DNA of 64,000 nucleotides from Motacilla alba alba (taxonomy: Eukaryota > Chordata > Aves > Passeriformes > Motacillidae): positions 33,129,129-33,193,128 of the forward strand of contig NC_052016.1 of NCBI RefSeq assembly GCF_015832195.1. The letters run 5' to 3'. Positions 33,621 through 45,868 of the stretch are shown here, piece by piece. Made by a program: the position numbers and the translations under genes. The notes beneath the pieces are model-generated. The model saw only the letters and a program-made list of their open reading frames with translations. It was not told where the DNA came from and did no database searches. The first letter of the stretch is position 1, and each line of letters starts with the position of its first letter.

Positions 33621-36600
33621 TCTGAGAAGAATTTCCACCATGCATCATTTTAAGATCATATTGTATTCAACAGGACATTTAAATTAAGGCAGTTCTTGTA
33701 CATATGGTTGCTCTGAATCTTAACTCTGGCCTTTTTCCATTAGATCAGTAAAAAGGTTGAGCAGGGGAGCTAAAGAAAAAGTAGCTTTCTTTCTGCCTGC
33801 ATTTCCAAGGAATTTATAAGCACCCATTGCTCCGGTTTTCCACAGGCTGGATGAAAGCATCTTTTTCCCAGAGGTAAATTCTGATACACTGGGGTGAGAA
33901 TTACATTCACAAAAGCCAAAAGAAATGCTGAAATCATTGCTTCTTGTTCCATCAGGCCTAGAGTAACAGTGGGATTTGTAGTACTTTTTGGTAAGGGAAA
34001 ACAGCCTTTCTGTGCTTTCTCACATAGTAAAGAAAGTAGATGCAACTGACATGACTGATAATTAAATTTCATCCAAATAATTAGGTTTCCAGTTACTTTC
34101 TGCTATGATACTGGGGCTCTGAGAACACAGTTAATAACATAGTTATTAACAGTTAATAGCATCCATTATTTTACCAATGGGTTGAAAATGTTGTGGCTAT
34201 GTGACACAAAGAGAAAACCCAGTATTAATTCATTCAGCTGGCTGAAAATTTTACCAGGACATTTATATGATTTAACTTTGCTCTAAACGACTCTATTTAG
34301 TATAAGATACCATCTGTCTTCCACTGTGTGGCATAAAGGCAGCATTAAAAAAACATCCCTCTGTAGCTTCTGGTTTGCTTAGTCAATCAACAGGTACATT
34401 TCTGCCCTCACACAATCCAAATCAAAATTGTAACAAGAGCTAATGTAGCAGGACACATGGCCTCAGAGTTGAGATGCTGTTTTATTCCCAGCTCACTCCA
34501 TATGCTTGTCAGTGCAAGATTATGTGCTGCTATTGTGTTGGTACAGGGATTTTAGCCAGTCTCTTCCATGCTGTGGTGTGTGATGTGGCTTTGGGACTGC
34601 GAGAACATGTGCCAAAAGAGGGTTTGTGTTCTGCAAGGGCAGGCTCTCGTTACTAGAGCCAAATGCATAGCAAAGACATGCAGGTCAACCATCTTTAATA
34701 GATTAGAAATAGAATATGACTCTGGCCATTTTTATACTCTGTTTATACATGCTTTAGACAGCCCTCACACGTGCAAAGTCCCATTGGAACAAGAGTTCAC
34801 AGGGAGTAAATCTCAAGCCTGTAGCTTAGAACCACTTAATCACAAAACAGACTTCATTTCTGGCAGAAGTAATTAACAAAGGTTCAGTCATCTAATCAGG
34901 GAACAAAGGTATGGCTCTGTCACCTTATTGACCAATCACACCACCCGAATATCAAATCTTGAATATTGACTACTCACAGCAGAGGGTTTGCAGTAGCTCC
35001 CACACCAAAACAGGCATAAACAGAGGCTGCAGGTCAGCCAGTGCAAACCCACTGTGTAAAACAACTGCTGCTGAGCACAGAGAGCTGGACAACACAGGAG
35101 CCAGGGGTGGGGGTGCAAAACAAAGCAAAGCAGCTAAATTTGCCATCCACTGCAGATTCTGCTCAGCTGAGTGTAAAACAGACAGCAAGAAAAAGGGAAA
35201 GAAAGGTTGGAAAAGAGGATGTTGCCTGCATGTCCTCTTGATAAATGCTGCCCAGAGGAAAATTCAGAGGTGTGGGAGCACTCAGGTTTTCACGGGGCAT
35301 GTCAAACAGCAGTGAACTCCTGTCTAAAAGCCTGTCTTGCAGGACTCCACACCATGTACCAATCTTCCCAGACAGGCATTCCTCATTTACTTCCCTTTTC
35401 CATATGCTTGTTTTGACCAGTGCCAAGCCAAGGCATTCTGCCAAAGCTGATTTCTTCTGCCCTGCTTGGAAGCTTGCTCCTTTGCACTGTGTTCAGGCTT
35501 CCTTCCTTATAACGAGGGGAACTCTTCTGAAGTATGAGAAAAGTATAGTGTGGGACAGGGAGAGGGCTGAGGCTCAGCACTAGGTTTTTCTGGTAATGGC
35601 TAGGGCAGTACTGAGACCGGAAGCAGTCTGAGATAAAGTTCCCATTCAGATCATAGCATCACACCATGCTTCTGCCTCTGCAGTATAATGAATAATAGCC
35701 CCATCATCCAGACATCTTTTTATTTTTTTTTTATGGGGATCCACCAAAAATGAAACCAAACTGAAGAGCTCAGGTTCATTCTAATTTATTGTGTAAGCCC
35801 GACTCCTAGACAAACTGTCTTCCAAAAGGATTCACACCTTCAGAAAACAGCCCCAGCCCTGTTTATGAACTTTGAAAACAAAACCCAATCTAAAGAACCC
35901 GGAAAGATTTGGAGTGCAATAGCTAGTTCAATTCAAAGGGATGTCATTTAGCAGTATCTTCCACCACAGTGATGCCAACAGAAAATTGCTATGAAAGAGG
36001 GCAAATAGCATGTAAGGAGTTAAATAGAGAACTTAAGTTCATATATCCAAGTACAGCAGGGCAGGTAATGAGAAATTCTAAGGCAAACCCATTCTTGCAT
36101 CAAAACACTATGCAGAGAAGCTAGAGAGCTGGGATTTATTTTCAGACCTGGCACCGTTTTTATGAATGACTTGGGTACCATCAGTACACCTTGTTCTAAA
36201 TCTTTATTTTCTTAATCAAAAGAGAGAGCAATAATGCAAATAAACGACTTCAGAAGAAGCAGGAAGGTAGCATTTGCATAGTGTTCAGACACTAGTTTGA
36301 CTGAGAAGACAAGAAAAGGCAGGAAGACAAGGTCTACTTAGGTCCTTTCCCGTGAGGATGCAGTCAGGCATGGTGGAAGGTGCCCAGCTGCCCACAGAGA
36401 GACAGACAAGGTTTGGTCCAGTCTGGTTGCTGTTGGTCATGCAGGGTAAAAGCTGTGGAGGAATCCAGGTGCCAGTCTTGGTTTGCTTAGATATTCAACC
36501 TAGGTCTAGGAGTTTATCTGAGTGAGGCTGTAACATGCTGGGTTATATTCAAGGTCAGGAAGGTTTCAGTGAGAAGAATGAACTGAATGCACAAATGACT

Positions 36601-36913
36601 GCAAAGTCAAGAGACCAAGCCAAACTGAGAGGGGAACCAAGGAATCAATGCATCTCTTAAAAACCAAAAAAAAAAAATCCCCCACTTCTTTTTCACCCCC
36701 ACACTGAATGTTATCTAGGAAGACCAAAGCAGAACCTGATGTGGAGATGATTGTGGTGGAGGTTGGTGGGCCTGTGTACCCCTCCAGCCCTTCCCAGCAA
36801 TGAACATCATCACCCTGAGATAGTAAAGAAATTAGTAGAGAACTAGAAGTTTCACATTTAAGAGGTCTGAAGAGTAAATTCACTCACCAGAGTAACCCAC
36901 TGGCCTCCTGTAG
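33621..36913. other. unique non-coding sequence
   Basis: No gene is supported. Overlapping frames of up to 118 codons cluster in 34,960-35,580 in both strands without a known motif, an effect of a GC-richer patch. At 34,130-34,150 GTTAATAAC and GTTATTAAC form a perfect 9-bp inverted repeat with a 3-bp spacer, similar to HNF1 half-sites. Confidence 0.5.
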
Positions 36914-37186
36914 GATCACAGAATCATAGAATGGTTTGGATCAGAAGAAACCTTAAAGATCATCCAGTTCCAAACCCCTGTCACAGACAGGGACATCTTC
37001 TACTAGACCTGGTTGCTCAGCGTCCCATCCAATCTGTCCTCCAACACTTCCAGGGAAGGGGCATCCATAACATCTCTGAGCCACCAGTTTCCTTGCTCAC
37101 CACCCTCACAACAAAGAACTTCCTCCTAATTTCTGGCCTAAACGAACTCTCTTTCTCTTTAAAGCCATTCCCCTTTGATCATCCTT
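36914..37186 (-). mobile_element. CR1 LINE 3' end, antisense, 5'-truncated
   Basis: The plus strand begins with the reverse of the CR1 tail, 'ggatcacagaatcatagaatggtttgg', then 'gaaaccttaaagatcatccagttcc', 'tctactagacctggttgctcag', 'aacacttccagggaaggggcatcc', 'caccctcacaacaaagaacttcctcct' and 'aaagccattcccctt'. All are standard reverse-complement CR1 blocks in order. The 90-codon frame at 36,931-37,203 is antisense read-through. Only the last ~270 bp of the element remain. Confidence 0.95.
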
Positions 37187-37596
37187 CTGGGGGAGGGTAT
37201 TAGCATGAGTATGTGTATGTAGGAAACAGTCCTCCCATGAGACTGTGAAATCAGGCAATTAAAGGGCTGTATCCAAACTCACCTGTAGGGAAAAAATAAT
37301 TTCCTGTTTTCTACCTCACAATGATCAGTCCTCTTTTACCTCTTACAGTGTTCCTACATATAGGAAGGAACAGTGTACTTTATTTACCATTTCTCCTCCT
37401 AGGCTCATCACTTCAGCTGCTGAGGCCATGTGGATGGCAATTCAGTGTTCTGTGCAGCCATGCAGCTGGCACATGTTGGTCTCTGAATCCATGGCAAGAG
37501 ATGGCCAAGAAGTGAAGATGTTTCTGAGAGCGGCTGCAACTGACTCATTGCAAAAGAGGCACTAAGCCCTTCACATCAGGATTTCACCATTCACTT
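37187..37596. other. unique sequence between two CR1 tails
   Basis: No gene is recognised; the flanking CR1 fragments point in opposite directions with their tails outward. Confidence 0.5.
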
Positions 37597-37664
37597 AAGA
37601 ATTGGGCTCGATGATCCTTGTGGATCTGTTCCAATTCAGAATATTTTGTGATTCTGTGATTCTT
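37597..37664 (+). mobile_element. CR1 LINE tail fragment, sense
   Basis: The sequence 'gggctcgatgatccttgtggatctgttccaattcagaatattttgtgattctgtgattc' is the last 60-70 bp of an avian CR1, with the terminal octamer-type repeat. It is an extreme 5' truncation. Confidence 0.92.
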
Positions 37665-37958
37665 ACTATACCTGAGTCCCTGAGATCAGAAACAACATAG
37701 CGCTTTCCTTTACAAGTGAGAAGTGGCAATTACTTCTCCCAAGTGATTAATCAGGTAACTTCTAAGGAGCTTTAATTGCTGACAGCAGCTCAGCTTCTCC
37801 AGCACAGGGTCATGAACGTTGACAGAGTGGTTATAACCACTTTGCACTCTTCTGCCTTGGAGCAACACGGCTTTCTCCATTCGAGGTATCACAGGAAGAG
37901 AAATGAGGCAAATGAGAAGAGGCTTGTTTGCAAAAGAAAATGAGAAAGATTTGGATAG
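37665..37958. other. unique non-coding sequence
   Basis: Nothing recognised; frames are short. Confidence 0.5.
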
Positions 37959-38648
37959 ATGAACAATAGCAGAAAAGTCACACTGATCATCTCAAATTGC
38001 CTGGCAGAGGAGATGAGACAAAGAACAAATTTAAGCACGAAGGGAGAAGGGAAAACAAGAAAGGTATTCTGCCTTGCTTTACCTCTCTGGCCTGCATCTC
38101 CTGCTTGCTTGCTGGGTACTGTCATACTGTTAAGGACCAGAGAAATCCTGGTGCCGCATGAAGAAGAGAAGCAAAGCCAAAGATGCATCCAAGGAGCTGC
38201 AGATGGGGAGCTGTATGTCCTCCCTGGGGCCAGAGAGGTGGGACAGCTCTTGCAGCAGCAGGGCTGTGTCAGTCAGGTCTCTGCCAGGGCAGTTTGGTTC
38301 CAGCCTGCCGCAGCCAGGATGGCAGTGGGGAGCCTGCTCTCTAGCTGTGCTGGTCTCTCGTGCCCACAAGAGGACCGTGTCAGCTGGGGTCACCCTCACA
38401 TCAGAGTACCCCAAAAGCACAGAGAAGCCCTTTTTATCAGCTATCTGGTGCATGCCAAGGTAAGGTGGTTCAGAGGCACAGCTGGAGAGGGTAAGGAAGG
38501 GAAGGAGAAAGCTGCCACGATTTTCAAGGATATGGCAACCTTCATAGCAAATCAAACCAACTGTCCAACTCTTGTAACACCTCCTCTTAGGCAGTGGCTA
38601 GCATCAAGGATAGATGTAAAACACTTAAAAGGGGAAACAACTAACTAA
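37959..38648 (+). other. longest open frame in the window (229 codons), coding doubtful
   Basis: This frame stays open for 229 codons, over a patch with raised GC in its middle. The conceptual product has no signal peptide, transmembrane segment, repeat or domain I can recognise, and it mixes Gln/Ser/Ala-rich stretches with charged ones. A good donor AAG|GTAAGG falls inside it at 38,459-38,460 and a weak acceptor 'ggaccag' near 38,135, so part of it could instead be an exon in a spliced transcript. The opposite strand is also open for 141 codons over 38,130-38,555, which suggests that composition keeps stops rare. I judge coding unlikely. Confidence 0.15.
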
Positions 38649-38829
38649 TATGTCCATTGGGGAAGTTTCTTTATAACCCCAGGCAGTTAGTGGTTGGATT
38701 TATGCCCTGAGTCTCAAGGGCTGATATTTCTCATAAATTTTTTATTTTCTCTAATGTAACTGTGAATGTTCTCACTGTCCACAAAAATAGCTTTCTTTTT
38801 TTCTCTTTTTTTTTTTTCTTTCACTAAGG
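38649..38829. other. non-coding sequence with T-rich tract
   Basis: A T-rich run with a few Cs occupies about 38,793-38,823. No gene is seen. Confidence 0.6.
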
Positions 38830-39140
38830 CCATGAGCTCAGTGGGTGACACCCTGCAGCAGGGAGTTCCACAGTTTAATAGGATACAATAAAAAAAAACC
38901 TCCTAACACTTCCAGATCTGCATTGCTTTTTGATTCAAAGGATACCCTTTTGTACCAGTACTGAGAACCTTTATAAATATTATAATTTATATACTTCTGA
39001 CATACCCCTTCTTATTCATCTCCTCTCCGAACAATATTTTCCTTCATCTTTTTCCGTTTCTCCTTATCTGAAAAATCCTTCCAAGCCTCCAGACCATTTT
39101 CACTTCCTATCTACAAGTTCTGCTATATTCTCTTTTTTCC
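38830..39140 (-). mobile_element. ancient CR1/L3-type LINE fragment, antisense
   Basis: Blocks 'tgcagcagggagttccacagttta' (near 38,855), 'ttataaatattataatttatatacttctgacatacccctt' and 'atctcctctccgaacaata' follow the antisense order of an old sauropsid CR1 subfamily 3' region. In that family the sequence runs 'agggagttccacagttta ... gattttatagacctctatcatatcccccctt ... cgtctcttttcc'. Divergence is high. The ends are approximate. Confidence 0.65.
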
Positions 39141-42100
39141 CTATAAAAAATAAGCTGATGAGAAATTAGCTAAGTATGAAAGGTGAGGGTTTATCAGTAT
39201 AATGGTATTACATCTTTAATGTTAATTTCTGTCCTACGCTGTAGATATTTATTCTATGCATCTAGTTATGCAAGGTTCAAGGAAAGATGGGGGTTTTCCA
39301 ACTGCTTTGAATAAGCATCTTTGTACAGCAGCTATCTCCTGCAGTTCCTCATGTCTGTGAATACAGCTCCCATCTTCTCTCCTAACGCACATTATCAGGC
39401 TGCGATTCTTGTTGGGGATTGTCATTAGGGTGGCAAGCTGATAGGGTTATAAAGCTGCCCAACTCCTATCAAAGGAGAACTTGAAACACTTTCTGTTATT
39501 TTTAAATATAGCCTTGTGTCACCTCGTTTAACTTTAATGTTCTGTTTGAATGCATCTCTCTGTAGTCATCTAAGGGAATGCTCCACAAGGAAAAAAAAAC
39601 TGAAGAAACTTGCTGGGTTTTTTTCCTCTGTTAAATTCTTCTCTGAAGTGATGTTCAGAGGGAAAGGATTGCCTGAGTGAAAGGACTAGTGCAAAGCCTA
39701 TGGCAGAAAGTCAAATCCTTGCATTGCTCTCCCTTCTGCTCCCTCATGAGACCTTGTCACTAGCAGAGGTTATGGGTAGGCAATCACAAGTGATCGAGTT
39801 TCTGATGCTTAACCAGTTACTGTTCATCAGCTGAACCACAGAAGCAAAGATGTCCATATTTCATGTCCACAGAGACGGGGAAAAAAAATGTCTTCACTTA
39901 AACTACCTCCTAGGAGCACACAAAAGGGCAATTAAAGCTGGCCAGCTGTCACTCACTTGGCTATGAAAGCACATCCGTTCTCTCAAGCTTTCCACACCTG
40001 CAATGATTCCTTAACTCACAAGAGAGTAGGCTGGAAGCAGCAGGAAAACTGTAAGGTACATGTACAGAACAACCTGTCAGACACTGCAGCCACTTGGCTA
40101 CGAGTGCATTGCACACTTGAGAATACAAACCAGCAAAGGCACCACACAGAAACATGGCCTCTCTCATCTCAGGTCCTCCTTCTCTCTTCCCCTCACTACA
40201 CTTCACCTGAGGTCAGCAGAATGGTGAGTCCAGCCATACAGGCCAAAAGGAGAACTTGGAATGGGGGAGGTGTTGAAGCCAGGGCAATGTTCCTGACACT
40301 GCCACAGGAGGGGTGGCAGCAAGCACATGTGGCAGGACAGACTGGCAGCACAGCACCCACTTCTATAGGGTAGTGCTAGCTGAAGCAGGGGCTGTGATAG
40401 AGGTGAGCCCCACATCCTCCAGGAAAACCCTCAGCCAAAATAAGCAGCATGATTAAGGTAAGCACTTGGTTAAGGTAGTGCACCAGCTCCAGAAACAGCC
40501 TGTTTGGGTTACACTTGAAGCCAACTCTGAGCTTTCATGACACAAGTGCTTTTTTGGCATGAAAAATAAATTGAATTGAAAAACATTGCTAATAGGAGGA
40601 AGAAATAAAAAGAACCTTCTCCTTATTGAGATACACTGCTGTATTATTTTCAGGGTTGTTTTCTTGCAGGTTTGGAAATAAACTCTGAGCTGTTTTGCAA
40701 ACCCTTCATATTCAGTACAAACATCTTATTTTATTATCTGCCTTTTTGTTGTTGGTCTTCTTTCTTCTTCCTCATCCTTTTTTTTTTTTTTTATCCATTC
40801 AACCATTTATTGGAACTTCTATTCTCCAGTGTACATTTCTTCTTTGCTACACTATCTCCTGCTTTTCACAGATAAACACCTCACACCTGGGAGACAGGCT
40901 CCTCTAATTAGTATTAAAACCTGAAGTTTTTTTTTCCCACCCTTCTTTGAAGCTTTCTAGGATGCCTTTTCATGAATAATAATGTTCTCAATTCAACATA
41001 ATGCAATGCTCAATCAAAAGATGCTGTAGCAATCATTTTCCAACAAGGAACATCAGCCTTTTCTCTTCCTCTGTACAGATGATGGTGAGGCAGTAAAAAG
41101 TCCAGCCTGGAAGATGTGCTCAGAAGTTGCATTTTCCACTTGTGGCAGCCTGTGGCCCTCAGCACACTCTGTACAGAAGGTTCACTGTCTTTTGTCATCT
41201 CTGCAGCTCCCCACTGCCTTCTCCAGCACAACAGGAGTTCTGGCTGCTTGGTCCCCTGTCAAATAAATCCCTTTGAACAGCAGTTCCCTCTCAGCCAGCC
41301 AGCCTCCCTGCACAGCATGGGACACCCACAAATCTCTTCATTCTTCCCTGCAGATCTCTTGTGGCTTAAATCCCTGACTGCTGCCTAAGGGATGCCAACT
41401 GTGCTGCTGCCTACAGAAGACACCAAGGTCCCAGGCACTATGAATGCACATGCTATAGACCATTTGCAGTGGAGACTTCCTTCAGACATGTACAGAATCT
41501 GCTGTCTTCCCAGAGAGCATCTAGCTTTCAGTGGATGAAAACGTCGGTGTTCTTCAAAAAGAAGCTGTTTCCTGACAGTTTTACTGATTGCTTCCTATGC
41601 AGAAACAAGTTAGGGTTACCCCTCTGCTGCCTGAAGCCAGACAAGTAATCCCACAGACTTCATAAATGGTACTGCCAACAACAGAGAACCACTGTAGCCA
41701 CAGCTAGATAACATCTGCCATAACAGGAGCCATCTAGTCCTACAATCTTGGGGATTATTGTTTCTTATATTAATACTTTATTAGTGAATTTCTTTATTCT
41801 GTGTTTCTATGCATAAACAAATGTACAGAGAAATGTTTGCAGGTAAATGCTAAAATGTAGAGAGTGGAACTTGAATGCTGTTGTAGCAGCATCCACAACT
41901 TGGCACCCTTGCAAAGGGACTGGTCCTATTACCCTTGACCTTGTGTGAATTTCAAAGGAACTTGAGTGACTTAGGATCTTCAGCCTTCACCTTTCTGCCA
42001 AATGTCATTACAATTTCTCTTCCAGTTCCACTCAGCTGCTTCCAAAAAATCCCTCTTCATGAATGAGACTTTGCTATACATAGCACCTCTGAACTCTGTA

Positions 42101-43899
42101 GGGCAAGCTGGAAAGTGCTACTAAGAATGATAACGGTTAACCAATAGGTATGTTTTAAAACAAAATAGCTAATTGAAGGAATTGTTCCAATGTCAGTCCC
42201 AAGCAAGATAGAGACACTGAGTTTTTATGTCCACAACAGCATTCAAAGGCTCTCTTAATTTGCTGCTGCAGCTGACCTCAACCAGCCATATCAAGGTAAT
42301 GCCATAAACATGAAGGACTGAAGAAAAAAAAATACCTTCCCAGTGTCAGATCCCAGCTCTTCCAAGTCAAGTAAAACTTCTTAACAGTAGGATCCATCCC
42401 TTTTTTAGTCAGTCCATAAGCACATTCCTACTGATTCCAACAGATTTTGTCTAAGAGAAGAAGAAGTAACTTGGGAGCTTGGAGATCTCCATGGACAGGT
42501 CCTTCAGGAACACACAGACAGGTGGGAATTGGTGCCTGAGCAGTGCCACCCTCATGGGTGCTCTGTGACAATGAATCAGGAATCACAAGGGGACACAGTA
42601 CAGAAGGAAAACTATCAGCCAGGGAGAATGCTTGGTAAGACAAGACACTTAGGACATTTGTTCCCTATCATCCCAATCCTGGAAAGCCTTGACAACCTAA
42701 ATTAGTCCAAGAGTAGTTGGAACTAAACAGGGGGTGAGAGGGACTAGGATTTTTCTGGACCTGGTATTCTTCTGGACCTGGAAGAACAGTAATGAAACCC
42801 GGGGAAGGATTCAAGTCTATAAACATCAGACTGCAGTACTATCTGAGGTGTCCAAGGATTGCTAAATTGTCTGTAGAGGACAGGTGCATGAGACAAAAAA
42901 AAAGAATCCACTGTAGGGTCCTGTCCTTCTGGAGAGGCAGCTGGAGTGGCTACATGACTGCTCATGTATCTGTGGGTCTCTTTAGGCAGTCCATAGGCAA
43001 AGTCTGAATTTAGGCAGCCAGACCTGTGTTTCTATGGGGTTTCTTGTACCTCCTCAGGCATCTGATAATGGATTGTGACACAAGCCAAGATGCCAAGCTG
43101 GACACACTGATGGTCTGATGCACAAAGACAGTGCTTGCTGACAAAGACCCCCACCCCTGGTTTAGGATGTCAGGGGAAACATGAGAATGCAGCATTGTAA
43201 TTACTAGTTTGCTCTTCATTAAATATTTCTTGCCAGAGTCTTCCACATCCCATCCTCCCTCCTCCTCCCCATATGAAGAGTTAGCTAGGCTCACTGCACT
43301 TCTGGAAATTATCTAAATACCCACTGGGCTGAGAGGTCAGCTAGTTCACCAGCCATAACAATTAAATTCTGGTTATTACTCTTTCATTACTATACAAACT
43401 AATCCCATACATCTCATGAGCTGGTGTTGAGGTGACTTCGCGCTCTTTAAAACTCACGCTATTAATTAGAGTGCAGTCAGCTCTCCTCTGATTTGCAGCC
43501 CCCCTTTTCCCCATCACCTTTGCAGATGTGTGTCCCTGCAGCCACAAGTAGTCCTGGTATCCCAGAGCTGGGGTCCCCATTACCACCCCCATCTGTTTGC
43601 CTTTTCCTTGTCATACTAGTCCTAAACTCCCCTCAAAATTCTGCCTCTTATCTTGAATTTGAAGCCTCTCTCTCTTTCTGAGACCCTTGCCTTTTAAACC
43701 AGCTTTTACTTAAACAGAATCAGCTAATCATATTGAATTATGCCAGATTTTAATGTGGCTTCCTACACAGACACATGCCCATAGGGATCCAGGCTGAGAA
43801 CACCAAGCCCACATCATCTTTGATCTAAGACACTACAAGATATAAACCCTTGATCATATTTCTAATGCTAATTAGTAATCATCTTCCCCTTTTCGTAAG
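39141..43899. other. unique non-coding sequence
   Basis: No gene or repeat is recognised in almost five kilobases, apart from a T-rich tract at about 40,778-40,793. Frames reach 138 codons (39,957-40,373 plus) but have no resemblance to known proteins, and the opposite strand is also open there. Confidence 0.5.
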
Positions 43900-44600
43900 A
43901 TATATGTGTCTAAGAACACTGTTGCTGATTTGGTCATGGCTAAATTAATGGTTGTATGTGCAGTATGTGGTGGCATTTCTAAAAGAAAGTTTAATACTAG
44001 CGAAGTGGTTGCATTGAATCAAAAATTATAAACTTTTGCAGCTCTCCTGTAATTGCTATTCAGGGAGTCATTGTAAAAGCAAGACTCCAAAAGAAAATGA
44101 GCAGCAGTGTTTTTGTAACGAAAGCAAAATGTCTTCCATGAAAACCATAATCCCCATCCTTGGAAAAACTCTGTATTATATCCTGAGAAATGCAGACTCT
44201 GATGTAAAATTGAGGCTCCAGCCCTAAAATATCTTATTACTTTTGGTAATTTCTGCGCTCGAACTGTTATCATGTAAACCAACAATTACAAAAACAATAA
44301 TGGTGCAGGTTTCCCCACTGCCATTATTTTCTCTGAATAGGAGTGGCAACATATCCCAAGCCACTATTAGGAATCACACTACAGTTCATGCTCTTGTGCT
44401 ACTGCAAAATGATCTCACATAATGAACCACGTACAGTGTAATTGATGGAAGCCACATAACTCATGCAAACAAATGGATGCCTAACAAATAAACATTTCCA
44501 AAATGAACAAGCACTATTTGTGTGTTCAGCGGAGATATGAACTGCATCTGCTGCAGGTGACAGACAGAAAGTGACAGAGACTGACAAAATAAAATGGAAA
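43900..44600. promoter_or_regulatory. possible conserved non-coding element (AT-rich)
   Basis: Seven hundred bases contain no repeat, homopolymer or microsatellite and have many homeodomain/POU-like cores: 'ctaaattaatggttg', 'ctgtaattgc', 'ctcatgcaaacaaatgg', 'gtgtaattgatgg'. It reads like the long AT-rich enhancers found in gene deserts near developmental genes. Nothing in this single sequence measures conservation, so this is a composition-based guess. Confidence 0.28.
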
Positions 44601-44665
44601 CCTAAATATTTACTAATTTAATCAATTCTCCTTCTTTATGTCTAGGGGAATGCACTTTCTCAAAG

Positions 44666-44703
44666 TCTTAATTTTAGTCCTAAATCTTAATTCCAGTCCT
44701 AAG
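44666..44703 (+). repeat. 19-bp imperfect tandem duplication
   Basis: TCTTAATTTTAGTCCTAAA is followed directly by TCTTAATTCCAGTCCTAAG; 16 of 19 positions agree. Confidence 0.85.
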
Positions 44704-45089
44704 GTTTTGTGGGATCTAGTGTACAGGCATCAGAATTGTTCCATAGATAAGGTTGTGTTTGGAGATTTACACTGGCTGATGTATAATTACTGAATTCAAT
44801 TTTCAAATCTGGCATCAGGGAAAAATGGATTTGTTAAATAATGGCTTCAGTTAAAGATTTAGGAACTCTTAGAAAGTAGACATTTAAAGATGCCCATTGA
44901 AATTCAGACCTGTTTTTCTTATATTTCTTTGGGTTTCACTATCTTAAATCATACATGCTGTACACACACCACATTTCACCCAGTATCTCATCTTTACAAT
45001 CTTTCAGACATAGGGCGGGTATTGGGACTTGAAACGAAGACCTTTAAAAGTTATTTCTATCATTTTTGCTACTGGATTTAGCCTGGCAG

Positions 45090-45145
45090 AAGAAACCAAT
45101 AGATGTGAGGGCTGTCATCAACACCATGCTCTGCTATGCGTCAAG
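45090..45145 (+). other. candidate 56-bp exon
   Basis: A T/C-rich stretch ('ttatttctatcatttttgctactggatttagcctggcag') ends in CAG at 45,087-45,089, and AAG|GTGAGA follows at 45,143-45,151. One phase is open across it and encodes KKPIDVRAVINTMLCYAS plus two bases, with third-position C/G bias unlike the surrounding AT-rich DNA. I do not recognise the peptide. Short blocks like this also arise by chance. Confidence 0.2.
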
Positions 45146-45855
45146 GTGAGAAAAAGACCTTTGTGTACAATGTAGTTTATGGACATTGCATTTCACTTAA
45201 TGAAAGGGAGTAAAATACAGATGCTGTTTCCAAGTAGCAGGGTCTCCTCTTGCTTCCCTTTCAAGTATATTTTCAGTGTAAATGGAAGCAAGCAAATCCC
45301 AACCCCAAGTGGACCATGTCTTTTTTAGGAAAAAAAAGAAGGTAGACTCTTAATTCATCATAAGTTCATGGATGTAAAAGGCTTGTAAAGACAGAAGTAA
45401 AAGGAAAGACTTGCAGAAAGTGCAAACTAAGACTGGATCCCAGCTCCTTACTCATCTCAAAACAACAGCTGCTTTGGTTCTCCTAAGCTTTTCTCTCAGG
45501 TCAGCTGCTGTCTTTCCTTGCCAGGAGAAAATATTCCTGGCATGTCTGTAGGCTAAGAGCAGAAAGTGCTGTGGGAACCTGGCTCGGGTGCACATAAGCA
45601 AACAGCTGTGCTGGTCTCAGAAGTCACCTCTCCCTGGCTGCCTGCTCCCAAGTCAGTCTGCTTACCATAGCTGCTAGCACAAGAACTTGCGTGATCTTTA
45701 GCTGCTGCCATACTCAGCAGCAGCCCAAAGCCACTCTTACCAGCAGCTTCTGTTGGTTTTTTGGGCTGTCAGCTGCAGTGGCTGGACAGCAAACAGGCCA
45801 TGTCTCTGTTTTTTGGTTCCAGAGTGAGACAAACCCAGCAGAAGAGTGGGGTAGG

Positions 45856-45868
45856 CACCAGGGGGTGG
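45856..45868 (+). promoter_or_regulatory. CTCF-like site
   Basis: CACCAGGGGGTGG matches 11 of 13 positions of the CTCF core CACCAGGGGGCGC. CTCF binds such motifs to anchor chromatin loops, with the loop direction set by motif orientation (here plus). Occupancy is unknown. Confidence 0.4.
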
